A stretch of DNA of 64,000 nt from DASTCZ01 sp963704455 (GTDB lineage: Bacteria > Acidobacteriota > Terriglobia > Acidiferrales > UBA7541). Positions 25,684 to 34,810 of the stretch are shown here, in pieces (position 1 is the stretch's first letter; every line of letters starts with the position of its first letter). The stretch spans positions 1,550,001 to 1,614,000 of the forward strand of contig OY969905.1 of the NCBI GenBank assembly GCA_963704455.1, read 5' to 3'. Position numbers and translations under genes: made by a program. The notes under the pieces were generated by a model. The model was given only the letters and a program-made list of their open reading frames with translations. It was not told the origin of the DNA and made no database searches.

Positions 25684-25876
25684 ATTCAGGCCTCCTTCAG
25701 GATTAGGGTCCAAAGCCAAGGGTGCATATAAGGGTAGGCACCCTAAACTGGGGCGAAGCGTATCCGTTGACCCCCTGCCTGTCAAGCAATTCCTAAAAGG
25801 GTACACGGGTCCGGCGAAGGGCATCCGGGGGCCCTGATTGGCATGGAATCCCAATTTACAAGTGTTTCAAATCAAA

Positions 25877-28057
25877 CTACTTAGGGGACACTCCAGTTTG
25901 CCAGAGGAGGAACATCAATGAGTCCGTCCCATCCTCCACCTGCTTCGTCACAGGTGTCCCGCCCGAATGGCCCGCCTCAGTATCGTATTTTAGAAAGATT
26001 GGTCGCCCCGGACCAGCGGAAGCCTGCATCAGCGCCGCCATCTTCCGTGCGTGCAGCGGCGCAACCCGAGTATCGGAATCTCCAGTGATAAACAGCACCC
26101 CCGGGTACTTAGTCCCCGCCTTCACATGCTGGTAAGGCGAGTAGGCGTAAATGTACTTGAATTGGACTTCTTGCTCGGCTGACCCGTATTCCGGCACCCA
26201 ATACTTCGCCACAAGGAAATTCTGGTATCGCAGCATGTCCAGTAGCGGAAACGCGCACACGACCGCAGCGAATAGATCCGGCCTCTGCGTGATCATCGCT
26301 CCCATCAGCAATCCGCCGTTGCTCCCTCCCCGAATGGTCAGTTTGGAAGGGCTGGTGTAATTCTTCGCAATCAGGTATTCGGCCGCGCCGATGAAGTCGT
26401 CGAACACGTTCTGCTTCTTTTCCATCATCCCGGCCTGATGCCACTTTTCGCCGAATTCGCCTCCGCCGCGTAGCGTGGCGACGGCGTAAACGCCGCCCTG
26501 CTCCATCCAAACGACGGCTGATGAACTGAAGCTCGGCGTTTCGCTCACGTTAAAGCCGCCATATCCGGTCAGCAGCGCCGACGCCGAGCCGTCCATCTTC
26601 AGTCCCTTTTTGTGCGCCACAAACATGGGCACACGCGTCCCGTCCTTCGAGTTGAACCACACCTGCTCCGCGGTGAACTGGTCGCTATTCACCGGCACCT
26701 CGGATTTCGACCAAACGCTCTGCTCGCCCGTATTTACGTCGTAGCGATATGCGGTCCCCGGCGTAAAGAATGAGGTGAACTCATAGAATGTCTCGACGCT
26801 CGCCCACCGGCCAAAGAGTGGGGATGCTGTACCTACAGTTGGCAGCGTCACGTCCCGCACTAACTTTGCATCGCGCCCAAAAACGCGCATCTGCGAACTC
26901 GCATTCCGCGAATAATTCACACAGATTTTTCCACCCACCAGAGTTGTCCCCTCGATGTGCGCATCGCTCTCTGGCACGAACTCCCTCCAGTGGTCTTTGC
27001 CCGGATTCGCCACGTCGGCAACCATCACCTTTTCCATCGGCGCATTCCAGTTTGTCTGGATATAAATTTCTTGCCCGCCAATGTCGGCCTGGAATCGCGC
27101 GTTCACATCCGTCACTATCGGAACGATTGGTCCGTCGTGCGCGATATCCTTTATGTACAGCTCGGTCCGATCCGCCGAGGCGCCGTAGGCCACCTGAATT
27201 AGCAGATGTACGTCATCCGATGCGAGCCCCGCGCCAATGATCTTTTCCGGCCCATAGCCTTCACCGAAAATGATTTTGTCTTCGCCTTCGGGTGATCCCA
27301 TTTTGTGGAAATAGACGCGCGGACCCTTGCCGGACTGTTTCGCGTAATACATTCCGGTTTTATCCGGCGTAAAGTCGCCGCCAAAAAAGAGCGCCTTTGA
27401 AAACTGATCCGGCAGATTTTTTCTGGATTCCACGTTCATCACGTGCATCGTGGTCTCGTCCGCTCCACCTTGCCGCACGAGGTAGGCGATTGTGCCTCCG
27501 TCATGGGAAACCATCGCCAGATTCACAGTTGTGCTGTGATCCGCACTCATTGGCAGCGGGTCAATCAGTAATTGGTCTTCGCCCTTCGGCCCTTGGCGGA
27601 AATAAATCTTTTCCTGGTCCTCGTCCGCGCGGCGCTTGCCGAAAAAATAGCGGCCGTTGCGTTCGATGGGCAGCCCCGTCTCGTCCACTTTCAAGAGTTG
27701 TCCCAGCCGCGCGCTCACCACGCTGCGCCCCGGCAGCTTCTTCAAAATCGAATCTGTGTAAGTGTTCTGCTGCGCAATCCACGCGCGCGTTTCAGGCGAA
27801 TTCTGGTCCTCAAGCCAGCGGTACGGGTCCGTCACTTTCGTTCCAAAATATGTGTCCACCACGTTGTCCACACGCGTTGCGGGCGGCCCAGAAACGTGCA
27901 TCGGGTCCGGCATGCTCCCGGTCATCCCGCCGTTCTGCGCGGATGCACCATGCGAAATCAGAGTCGTCGCGCTGGCAGTCACGAAGAGCAGCAGCGCAAC
28001 TTGCAACTGGCGTCCCACGGCCCAGCGCTTCGCACTTGACCTGTTTGTCGTGTTCAT
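25877..28057 (-). CDS. Prolyl oligopeptidase (S9A), exported
   Basis: 726 residues. N-terminal signal/anchor LQVALLLFVTASATTLISHGASAQ is followed by the S9A entry motif DPYRWLEDQNSPETRAWIAQQN. The beta-propeller fills about 120-460. The catalytic domain has Ser in RGGSNGGLLMGA (~579), Asp in TGDSDTRVAP (~660) and His in EAGHSGG (~695). It cleaves after proline in short peptides; export suggests a periplasmic or extracellular nutrient role. It is the third S9 gene in 7 kb. Divergent from the next gene over 74 bp. Confidence 0.95.
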   Translation of the reverse strand: MNTTNRSSAKRWAVGRQLQVALLLFVTASATTLISHGASAQNGGMTGSMPDPMHVSGPPATRVDNVVDTYFGTKVTDPYRWLEDQNSPETRAWIAQQNTYTDSILKKLPGRSVVSARLGQLLKVDETGLPIERNGRYFFGKRRADEDQEKIYFRQGPKGEDQLLIDPLPMSADHSTTVNLAMVSHDGGTIAYLVRQGGADETTMHVMNVESRKNLPDQFSKALFFGGDFTPDKTGMYYAKQSGKGPRVYFHKMGSPEGEDKIIFGEGYGPEKIIGAGLASDDVHLLIQVAYGASADRTELYIKDIAHDGPIVPIVTDVNARFQADIGGQEIYIQTNWNAPMEKVMVADVANPGKDHWREFVPESDAHIEGTTLVGGKICVNYSRNASSQMRVFGRDAKLVRDVTLPTVGTASPLFGRWASVETFYEFTSFFTPGTAYRYDVNTGEQSVWSKSEVPVNSDQFTAEQVWFNSKDGTRVPMFVAHKKGLKMDGSASALLTGYGGFNVSETPSFSSSAVVWMEQGGVYAVATLRGGGEFGEKWHQAGMMEKKQNVFDDFIGAAEYLIAKNYTSPSKLTIRGGSNGGLLMGAMITQRPDLFAAVVCAFPLLDMLRYQNFLVAKYWVPEYGSAEQEVQFKYIYAYSPYQHVKAGTKYPGVLFITGDSDTRVAPLHARKMAALMQASAGPGRPIFLKYDTEAGHSGGTPVTKQVEDGTDSLMFLLWQTGVSPK

Positions 28058-28131
28058 GAATTCATCCCTCTCTCGTGAATCTTCTCGATCTACCCAAAGA
28101 TTAGCACATCGCTCTCTGCTAGAATTATCCC

Positions 28132-28767
28132 GTGAACCGCTCGCACCGCCGCCGGCTCATCGCGTCTCTCTGGCGCTCGCTTTTCTTCTCCGCGGCAGGT
28201 CTCTGTTTTTTCGGCGCGCCTCTATCTGCCCAGACTTCCGGCCCACCGCAGCTCACGGACGACGAATCCGCCGTCTATACCGTCCTTTTCCAGGATCTCT
28301 ACGACGCCTCCAAAGACCGCCCTATCATTCTTATAGAGACGACTTCCATCGGAGTTCCGCCCGGCCTGATAACCAAAGTCTCTGTCCAAAGTGAGCAGAC
28401 CACCCGATTCCTCGCGCGCCTCTCGCCCGAAACCAGGCAGGACTGGACCGACCGCAACAAGGAGCATGCGCGCCTGCCTTCGCCCTGCCATCTCGCGCCG
28501 GAATGTCTTGTCTTTGATGTCGCCGACATCGCGCGGCTCGTTAAGAATGACCGCGCCTGGCGCCGATTCCTGAATAAACACCCAAATGCGCCCGGCGTGG
28601 TCGTCGTCTCGCGCATCGGATTCAATCGCGACCGTACCGAAGCCATCGTTTACGTGGGCCGCGCTTGCGGCTCCATCTGCGGCGAAGGCGAATATGTCCG
28701 GCTCCTCAAGCTCAATAATTCCTGGACAGTTGACGACCACACCGTAGTCTGGCTCTCCCAGAAATAA
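28132..28767 (+). CDS. Secreted hypothetical protein
   Basis: 211 residues from a GTG start, with no clear ribosome site. A signal peptide with twin-arginine-like start (NRSHRRRLIASLWRSLFFSAAGLCFFGAPLSAQ) leads into a compact domain with two likely disulfide pairs (SPCHLAPECLVF; GRACGSICGEGEYVRLLK). The C-terminal block resembles the beta-strand end of secreted domains that report oxidative states (ACGSICGEG...L), but I do not recognise a named family. The repeat array begins 40 bp after its stop. Confidence 0.7.
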   Translation: MNRSHRRRLIASLWRSLFFSAAGLCFFGAPLSAQTSGPPQLTDDESAVYTVLFQDLYDASKDRPIILIETTSIGVPPGLITKVSVQSEQTTRFLARLSPETRQDWTDRNKEHARLPSPCHLAPECLVFDVADIARLVKNDRAWRRFLNKHPNAPGVVVVSRIGFNRDRTEAIVYVGRACGSICGEGEYVRLLKLNNSWTVDDHTVVWLSQK

Positions 28768-28806
28768 ATCTGGGGAACGCAAGGTAGGCCCCCCTCCCAC
28801 CTTTTT

Positions 28807-29345
28807 CGTAAGTGATAGGCAACACAGGTAGTTACGGGAGAGTCGGCTCGTAAGTGATAGGAAACATTGGGCGATTCTTGGGCCATTTTGAAGAATGCTT
28901 GTAAGTGATAGGCAACACTGGGGGTTACGAGAAATCGTGTAACCCAGATCCCTGCCTGACCGGCAGGCAGGCTTCTCTCCGCTCAGGACGCGAAGGGCGC
29001 GGTTACCAAGACGGGGCGAGGGGGGTACGTAAGTGGTAGAAAACACGGAGGCCTTTTTGGGGCAGTTGGGCGCAAATCTCATAAGTGGTAGGTAAGACAG
29101 GTAGTTAGGATTTTGATGAATGATCTCGCTAGCCGCAGGGGGGGTACCCCCCATCTTTTTGTAAGAGTAGTGCAGCAAAGGACTTACGGGAACGAAGAGC
29201 GGTAAGAGTAACGCAGAATTGGAGTTACGGGATTTCTGACCATTTTGCCTATAAGTGATTCCATCTAAATGATTTATGGGCGCGGGTGCACCAAAGTTGT
29301 GCAACGTCGGCTGTAAGAGTAGTGCAACAAAAGGGTTACGGGATC
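28807..29345 (+). repeat. Nine-unit degenerate repeat array (GTAAGTGATAGGCAACAC-like)
   Basis: Units begin at about 28807, 28849, 28900, 29028, 29080, 29160, 29201, 29250 and 29312. The first three read CGTAAGTGATAGGCAACAC, the next two GTAAGTGGTAG, and the later ones GTAAGAGTAGTGCARCAA. Many close with TTACGGGA about 25-30 bp downstream, giving a CGTAA...TTACG dyad. Two blocks are preceded by a C-run plus CTTTTT (28790s and 29146s). Spacing (38-128 bp) and degeneracy exclude CRISPR. The pattern resembles multiple transposase-binding sites at ends of IS21/Tn7-type elements. No transposase is seen. The remaining 29374-29583 is non-coding. Confidence 0.65.
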
Positions 29346-29583
29346 TGATCCGGGAGAGCGGCGAGCAGTTCATGGGGCATGTTACTATAACGTTAAATCA
29401 ATGTCAAGAGAATTATGTAGGAATTATGGGAAGATTCGTTACAAAATCTATTCGAATGAGTGTTCGAATAGGAATGTAGAGGAAAAGCGATTCATCGAGC
29501 GAACTTCCGCATCCTTTGCGGGGCGCGACGGATGGGCGACGCCTAAAAGTTGAGCCGCTGAGTCTGGTCGGTATAGTGATTTC

Positions 29584-30582
29584 TTACCAGGCCGGATAGA
29601 GCGTGCGGTCGAAACCCTTCACTTCTGAGATCGTCATTGATTTAACGTCGAAATGCCGTCCACCGCTCAGAGGATGCCATACGCCCAAGTATTTGGCGCA
29701 CAGTATGACGTGATACGTCTGGTGGTTAAAGAGGGAGAGCAAGCAAACGATCCCCGTATTTGTCCTGTCCCAGTCAAGCACGATAATGTGACCATTTGTC
29801 TGCCTGTAGAAGGCGTCATCTGCATGCAGAATTGCAAAATTTGACGCCAATACGGGCGGTAGCGGTGGTTTAGTCCCATAGCGAATGAAGTTGCGAATGG
29901 GATCGAATTCGGGTCGAAGGACGAAGTCCGGGCCTTTCAGATATGCCAAGAAATTGAAACCAATCTTTGCGACCCCGCGAAAAATGATCTCGTCCAAAAC
30001 CGCCTCCGCGAGGACTTCAACGTGGCCGCCGCGTTTCTCAAAGTTCCGGCGCTTCTTGAAGACAATCCCCATTTTGGTGAGTTTGTCCGCGAGGCGCTGT
30101 ACAGCTATATCCGGTTTGCCGACAATTTTTGTGTCGGCATCTGTGCGGTAGCGCTCCCAATCTTTGGTCTGATCCAGTTCTTTTTCGAGAAACCACTTCC
30201 ATTCGGTCTCGCCAAATTTGCGGAAGGCTACTTGTGGAAGTGGTTCAGCGGTGAGGGCGCTCCCTGTGGGGTCCCGTTCCACAACAATTCTTGCGCCTTG
30301 CCAGAGCCCTGGCGAGACCACTTTGACGATGAGCCTCGACTGGCCTAGTTTGCGCCGACCGCTCTTGGGCTTGACACCGTATCGTACTCTTAGGAGCGCC
30401 TCGACACTGTCGCGCGTTAGGAACAGTTCCAGTTCTCGGTCGAAGAATGCGTTACAAACCCCACACACGCTGCTTAGGGTCAAGTTATCCCGAAATCGTC
30501 CAAAGGCCTTCGGAACGACGTGCTCCTTTGGAAACGGGACAACGCTTTTCGTTCTGCAGTAGATGCAAGTCAAATCTGACAT
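29584..30582 (-). CDS. HNH endonuclease-like protein
   Basis: 332 residues. The N-terminus forms an HNH zinc site: Cys6-x-x-Cys9 (CIYCRTKS), then KEHVVPKAFG with the general-base His21, and Cys40-x-x-Cys43 (CGVCNAFFD). The remaining ~280 residues are unlike any domain I know and may recognise target or substrate. The ATG at 30582 is clear. It is the last of three consecutive minus-strand genes with nuclease-like features (others at 30695 and 31541), with gaps of ~110 bp, and lies beside the repeat array. Confidence 0.8.
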   Translation of the reverse strand: MSDLTCIYCRTKSVVPFPKEHVVPKAFGRFRDNLTLSSVCGVCNAFFDRELELFLTRDSVEALLRVRYGVKPKSGRRKLGQSRLIVKVVSPGLWQGARIVVERDPTGSALTAEPLPQVAFRKFGETEWKWFLEKELDQTKDWERYRTDADTKIVGKPDIAVQRLADKLTKMGIVFKKRRNFEKRGGHVEVLAEAVLDEIIFRGVAKIGFNFLAYLKGPDFVLRPEFDPIRNFIRYGTKPPLPPVLASNFAILHADDAFYRQTNGHIIVLDWDRTNTGIVCLLSLFNHQTYHVILCAKYLGVWHPLSGGRHFDVKSMTISEVKGFDRTLYPAW

Positions 30583-30694
30583 ATTTTCCGCCGGGAAATC
30601 CTACGGTCGGCTATTAGGGCGGAAGGTGACTCGCCGAAGTCAGGCCCCAATGTGTCGTCGTGATTAAGGCGGGGCCACCGATTCGCAGTCCTAC

Positions 30695-31420
30695 TTAATG
30701 AATGCGCCGCCAGCGTTTGAAGGCCGTCACGTCAGAGGGGGTTAGATCAAACCACTCGCCACTCATGCGCTTGGAATCAAATCTTTTATGCCAGTACGCT
30801 TCTACCCCGGCGGGGTCGTCGGTTTTGATTAAATGAATTAGACGCACCTTCTCTGGCAGTTGGATCCGGATCTCGCTTCCTCGACGGATCGCGTCATTGG
30901 TTCTTCCGATCTTGAAGTAGCGCCCGGATTTGAAAAGATATACTTCTCCCGCAAATCCTTTGCTAGCTCGGTCGCTGGCGGGTTCCCTTTGGTGGAATTG
31001 TTTGAGCGCGAAGGAGCAGATCGTTGCAACGTCGGCTAGCTCGTCCTTGGTCGCGCAGAATTCCATTAATTTCTTGGCAAGTTGTCCCTTCGAGCCGAGG
31101 CGTTGGAAAATCTTCTTGTTGGGAAATTGGGGATCGTTTGTTCCTTCTACCGTGATTTCTCTAAAAGTCGGCAGTCTCCCGAGCTTGCGCACCAGTCCAG
31201 CCAGCTTTTCAAGGAGGAATCCATCTGGATGGGCCATTTTAAATTGATTAGGGGCAAAGCCGGCCTCTTTGACTGCGTCCCCAAACCGAGCCCAGAACCT
31301 CTCCCAATCGTACGGTTTTATTCCCGTTTCACCTTCAAATCTGTCGACGCCAAGCGCCTTCCCCCCGTTCTCGGTAGCTGTCCGCTTTATTTCGTCCAAG
31401 ATTTCCTGTTTTGTAGTCAC
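30695..31420 (-). CDS. GIY-YIG/T5orf172 nuclease with homing-endonuclease-associated repeats
   Basis: About 241 residues from a GTG at 31420; a TTG at 31468 is an alternative, and neither has a strong ribosome site. The N-terminal half has two copies of the homing-endonuclease-associated repeat pattern (KRTATENGGKALG...WERFWARFGDAVKEAGFAPN, and LVRKLGRLPTFREI...KIFQRLGSKGQLAKKLMEF), likely DNA-binding. The C-terminal domain reads GEVYLFKSGRYFKIGRTNDAIRR and later VEAYWHKRFDSKRMSGEWFDL, the T5orf172/MUG113 branch of GIY-YIG. A DNA endonuclease of mobile-element type. Confidence 0.82.
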   Translation of the reverse strand: MTTKQEILDEIKRTATENGGKALGVDRFEGETGIKPYDWERFWARFGDAVKEAGFAPNQFKMAHPDGFLLEKLAGLVRKLGRLPTFREITVEGTNDPQFPNKKIFQRLGSKGQLAKKLMEFCATKDELADVATICSFALKQFHQREPASDRASKGFAGEVYLFKSGRYFKIGRTNDAIRRGSEIRIQLPEKVRLIHLIKTDDPAGVEAYWHKRFDSKRMSGEWFDLTPSDVTAFKRWRRIH

Positions 31421-31540
31421 GTTTGGTTCACTTATCTGAATCCTACCGCACGCCCTTAGGAAAATCAAAAACTGGACACCGCGACTGGGGCGGCGCGGTG
31501 GGCGACATTTCGGTCGAGGTTTATCAGGCGCGACTCGCGC

Positions 31541-32836
31541 TCATTGTCCGCGGAGCTTCGGATACGGGAAAATTGCTGGATCAGGGTCCGAGAAACTGAA
31601 TTCGATCCAATCATCGTCTCGCTGCGGGTCGCCTTCGATCCGCGCATCTTTCAGCATGCAGCCTTGGCTGAGCGCTCCGGCAAATCTTTCTTTCACATGA
31701 GGGTTGTCGCGAATGAAATCCTCCTGCTTTATTCTCCCCGATAGCAGCTCCATGATCGCTCGGCAGGACATCTTGATTGAATGACCGCTCACTGTTCCGC
31801 CTCCGTTGTGGGATTTTCCTTCCGTCTCCAAGTCATAAGCGCCAAACGGATTATTCTCGGGATTTGGAAGCGCTTTCGGCAGGTTTTCTCGCAAGTAGCT
31901 TGCAAGCTGCCCAGCAGCGCTGTCCACGCGCGAGGAATAAGGTTTGGCGACCACCCTGAGATGATCGGGGCCTGAGTATCCGCTGCTATCGCCCTCTATA
32001 AGCAAAGAAAGAACGAATCCAATTGCCCCGGTGTCATGCAAGAATCTAGAGATGATGTCTTTTGCGCCAAAATTGAGCCCTCTTTGGCCGGTGCGACTTA
32101 GAACGTCACACCCCCCATCGCAAAGGATGATTCCTCTTATACCGCTGAATTGCGATCGGTCTAACTGATGAGCCTTGTCTTCGAGCGCGTTGTAAATGGT
32201 GTTCTGCGTATGCGAAAAGGGAACCGTATAGGCCAGGTAGCTCATCGAAAAGAACCTCTGAGTCGGGTCATACGTAATAGTCACTTTCGCGTCAAGACCG
32301 GCTGGCATGAATTGCCGCTTAGCTTCTGGCGCGGCGAGAATCTGGGCTAAAAAAGCATAAAAACTCTTATTAAGGATAGCTCCATCAAACTCTTTTGCCC
32401 CGGGTATGGAGAGGTGCGCCTTAGGCCCGCCTAGATGGAGTTCATGGTGATTGCCTTTCACATATAATCCGAAACGATCAGGGTCTAGGCCGCGATTTCG
32501 CACAATCTCGACCAGCCGATTCTCCAATCTGTGAATCGGATTTTGCTGGTCGAGTCCTCTGTCGGAGACGGTAGTTATGTCCATTAGTGCCGGGCCCAAG
32601 GGATGAGTGAATAGGACGTCTGGTTTGGTGGGGCCGACCAACTGTTGTGGTTCGTGATCGACAGTGCCAAGTTTAGAGAGACCATTTAAGACAACAACTT
32701 CCCATTCCGCTGTGACTCTCTGGACCTGGTCATTTCCATTGAGACGGCCGATGTGTTGGGATAGCTGTCGATTGCGGACAAACTGCGCATTCTCGGAAAG
32801 CATTCGGTAAAGGTTACGTCTAGAGAAGATTCCCAT
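31541..32836 (-). CDS. Hypothetical protein, possible PD-(D/E)XK-fold N-terminus
   Basis: 431 residues from an ATG at 32836. The N-terminal part (AEWEVVVLNGLSKLG...QLVGPTKPDVLF then ALMDITTVSDRG) has the E...PD...(D/E)xT arrangement of restriction-like folds, with Thr in place of the usual Lys, so activity is uncertain. The rest is not recognised; GIRGIILCDGGCDVLSR and GGTVSGHSIKMSCRAIMELLSG look like well-packed alpha/beta segments. Its position as first gene of a nuclease-rich minus-strand run supports a DNA-related role. Confidence 0.5.
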   Translation of the reverse strand: MGIFSRRNLYRMLSENAQFVRNRQLSQHIGRLNGNDQVQRVTAEWEVVVLNGLSKLGTVDHEPQQLVGPTKPDVLFTHPLGPALMDITTVSDRGLDQQNPIHRLENRLVEIVRNRGLDPDRFGLYVKGNHHELHLGGPKAHLSIPGAKEFDGAILNKSFYAFLAQILAAPEAKRQFMPAGLDAKVTITYDPTQRFFSMSYLAYTVPFSHTQNTIYNALEDKAHQLDRSQFSGIRGIILCDGGCDVLSRTGQRGLNFGAKDIISRFLHDTGAIGFVLSLLIEGDSSGYSGPDHLRVVAKPYSSRVDSAAGQLASYLRENLPKALPNPENNPFGAYDLETEGKSHNGGGTVSGHSIKMSCRAIMELLSGRIKQEDFIRDNPHVKERFAGALSQGCMLKDARIEGDPQRDDDWIEFSFSDPDPAIFPYPKLRGQ

Positions 32837-32997
32837 AATTTGAGGATGACTCTACTCGCTAGTATTACATGATGTTCGCTTGCGTTGTAGTTAGGCTCCC
32901 TCACGGTACACGCGCGCGAGGGATTTGTGTAGGCGAAGGGCTCAACCGTGAATGCGGGTGGCGCCCGAATTTCATTGTGAAGTTATTGAAATGATTG

Positions 32998-33060
32998 GTC
33001 GGGGGGAGGATTTGAACACTCGAACTCGTTGTCCTGCACCCGGGGGTTTTTCTGTGTCTC
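32998..33060 (-). other. tRNA-like 3' sequence (T-loop and CCA), probably non-functional
   Basis: On the minus strand GTTCAAATC resembles a T-loop and the sequence soon ends CCCCCCGACCA. The T-stem does not pair well (GAGTG against CCTCC), the acceptor spacing is two bases short and no D-arm is present. It may be a decayed tRNA or attachment site at the edge of the nuclease patch. The rest of 32837-33134 holds no gene. Confidence 0.25.
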
Positions 33061-33134
33061 CGCCACCCGTTTCTTTGCGGTGAATGCTTCTTTTCTTTTC
33101 GCCCCAATCTCCCATTTCACGGTAAAATGAAATT

Positions 33135-33741
33135 GGCGGGTGGGCTGGGCGATCGCTGGTGCTGCGCTGAAAAGCGCGGCGCGGGAGGAAAGTCCGGACA
33201 CCGATGTTTCCGCCGAGAGGCGGAGACGTAGCCCTGAATTGAGAGATTCGGGGCCCAAGGGCAACGCGCCTGGTAACGCCAGGGGACCGCTTCCGCGAGG
33301 AATCGGTCACGGAAAGTGCCACAGAAACTAGACCGCCGGTGCGATAGCTCCGCGGATCGTTCGCCTCAGTGGCCGGTTCGGAGGGAAACCTTCTTCCGGC
33401 GTGCATCTGGATCGAGCGCCCGCGCGCTGCGCGCAGGTAAGGGTGAAACGGTGGGGTAAGAGCCCACCGCGCTTCGAGCAATCGAGGCGGCACGGAAAAC
33501 CCCGCGTGGTGCAAGGCCAAATAGGAGGGGAGGCTGGCCCAAGCCTTTGCCCTGAGACGTTTTCGGTGAAACGCGTTTCATTCGTACACCGAATCTGGAC
33601 TTGGGGTAGCCGCAATCCCGCAAGGGCTTGCGGTATCAACCCTCGGGTAGGCCGCTCGAGTCGTGGCGCGAGCCACGACCTAGAGGAATGATCGCTGCGG
33701 CGATTTCGCCGTACAAAATCCGGCTTACAGGCTCACCCGCC
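33135..33741 (+). ncRNA. rnpB: RNase P RNA (class A), enlarged
   Basis: Catalytic RNA that trims tRNA 5' ends. Conserved blocks appear in order: GAGGAAAGTCCGGA (33185 area), CTGGTAACGCCAGG, ACAGAAAC, GGTAAGGGTGAAACGG with GGTAAGAGCCCACCGC, GCAAGGCCAAATAGGAGG, CGGGTAGGCCGCTCGAG, AGAGGAATGATCG and ACAAAATCCGGCTTACAGG. The terminal P1 helix pairs GGCGGGTG (33135) with CACCCGCC (33734-33741). At ~607 nt it is far longer than the usual 350-400. Extra sequence lies in two places: before GGTAAGGG (about 33345-33430) and between the P15 region and GGGTAGGC (about 33540-33650). Confidence 0.95.
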
Positions 33742-34105
33742 ACTAAGTCTTTTGTTTTCATTGCACATGGCCGCTCCCTCCAGGTTGGTGTGCAAAAATT
33801 GCGCAATTTTCCGGCGGCCTTTCGATTCCGTCCGGGCTTTCCATGATTCGCCGAGTGCGCTCCCTGAGTTCCTTCACAAAGGGCGCATAGTGTTCCTCCA
33901 CAACCGCGACGGTGTCGCCCAGCGTCTTTGCAACGTCATGAGGAAAGTGTCATCGAAAAGTGACGGGGCATTTACAAAATGCTGCGTCCACACGTGTCGC
34001 GGGGCTAGTTCAATGGGTTCGTATCCTGAGGGTTGGAGGACGCCGTCAAATGTGACATCGAGAAGTGGGGCGGGGCTGGGGCTCCGCCGCCATGTTCAGG
34101 ATTGT
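33742..34105. other. 364-bp stretch without a convincing gene
   Basis: Between the RNase P RNA and the SYLF gene. A long plus-strand frame crosses it but continues antisense to the SYLF gene, so I treat it as spurious. No RNA or repeat recognised. Confidence 0.55.
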
Positions 34106-34810
34106 TCACGCTTTTCTTTGCGGAGAGTTTTTCTGCAGCACGCCGAGAAGGTCATGCGCGGCTTCTGGAGTTTGAATCTCCTGGCTAGTCATGATTTCCC
34201 TCGCGGAGACAGAGCGTCCATAGAGGTTCTGGTCGGCGCGGCCATCGGGACGGAGCGTGGAACCTTCGAGCGAGACTCCGGCAAACGCGCCGCGCGTGCG
34301 GGAATAGCTCAGGATTTCCGAGCGCATGTACGCGTCGGTGTCCGCGGACGCATCTCGCCCGAGCGGGCCGGCAGCGATAGAGAGATCGCCGCCGAGTTTC
34401 ACTTTGGAGTGCATCAGGCTTCGCGCGCCGCGATCATTCATCACGAGCAACACGAAGTCAGTGGCTTCGCCACCAATCTGGAGACCGAAACTGCCACCTT
34501 CGAGCGCGACCATTACGGGCGCGCCCCACTGTCCGGTGAAATCCTTGCCGGAGCGGCAGACCATCGCGCCGCGGCCGAAACTTCCGCCGACAACAAACGC
34601 GGCCTTGTAGACAGACGGCATGACTATCACGCAACGCGCGTGATCGAGAAGGTCGCGCGGAATGTCATCGGGAACATTCATGATTTCCCGCATGACTATG
34701 CCGGCGTTTTGCAGGCGGGCGCGTTCGTCTTTTGCCCGGTCGGGATTGTCCGCGAAAGAAAGCGGAGCGATGGTAAGCAACGTGAGTGCGACAGCAAGAG
34801 TTCGTTTCAT
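34106..34810 (-). CDS. SYLF/Ysc84-domain lipid-binding protein, exported
   Basis: 234 residues from the ATG at 34810, which gives the signal peptide MKRTLAVALTLLTIAPLSFA; the longer frame to 34999 is upstream leader. The SYLF domain covers about 60-225: IPRDLLDHARCVIVMPSVYKAA, GGSFGRGAMVCR, GQWGAPVMVALEGGSFGLQIGGEATDFVLLVM and the C-terminal YSRTRGAFAGVSLEGSTLRPD. SYLF proteins bind phosphoinositides or anionic membrane lipids; the bacterial forms are periplasmic and poorly understood. Monocistronic. Confidence 0.9.
   Translation of the reverse strand: MKRTLAVALTLLTIAPLSFADNPDRAKDERARLQNAGIVMREIMNVPDDIPRDLLDHARCVIVMPSVYKAAFVVGGSFGRGAMVCRSGKDFTGQWGAPVMVALEGGSFGLQIGGEATDFVLLVMNDRGARSLMHSKVKLGGDLSIAAGPLGRDASADTDAYMRSEILSYSRTRGAFAGVSLEGSTLRPDGRADQNLYGRSVSAREIMTSQEIQTPEAAHDLLGVLQKNSPQRKA

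Noticed and set aside
28807..29345. CRISPR array
   Set aside because: Units are degenerate, spacing runs from about 38 to 128 bp, there are no uniform spacers and no cas genes.
28222..29373. Long minus-strand frame (383 codons) with repeated LCCLSLT segments
   Set aside because: It is antisense to the secreted protein gene and runs through the repeat array; the repeated peptide is simply the translated DNA repeat.
33366..33691. Short frames inside the RNase P RNA
   Set aside because: The sequence is fully explained as structured RNA.
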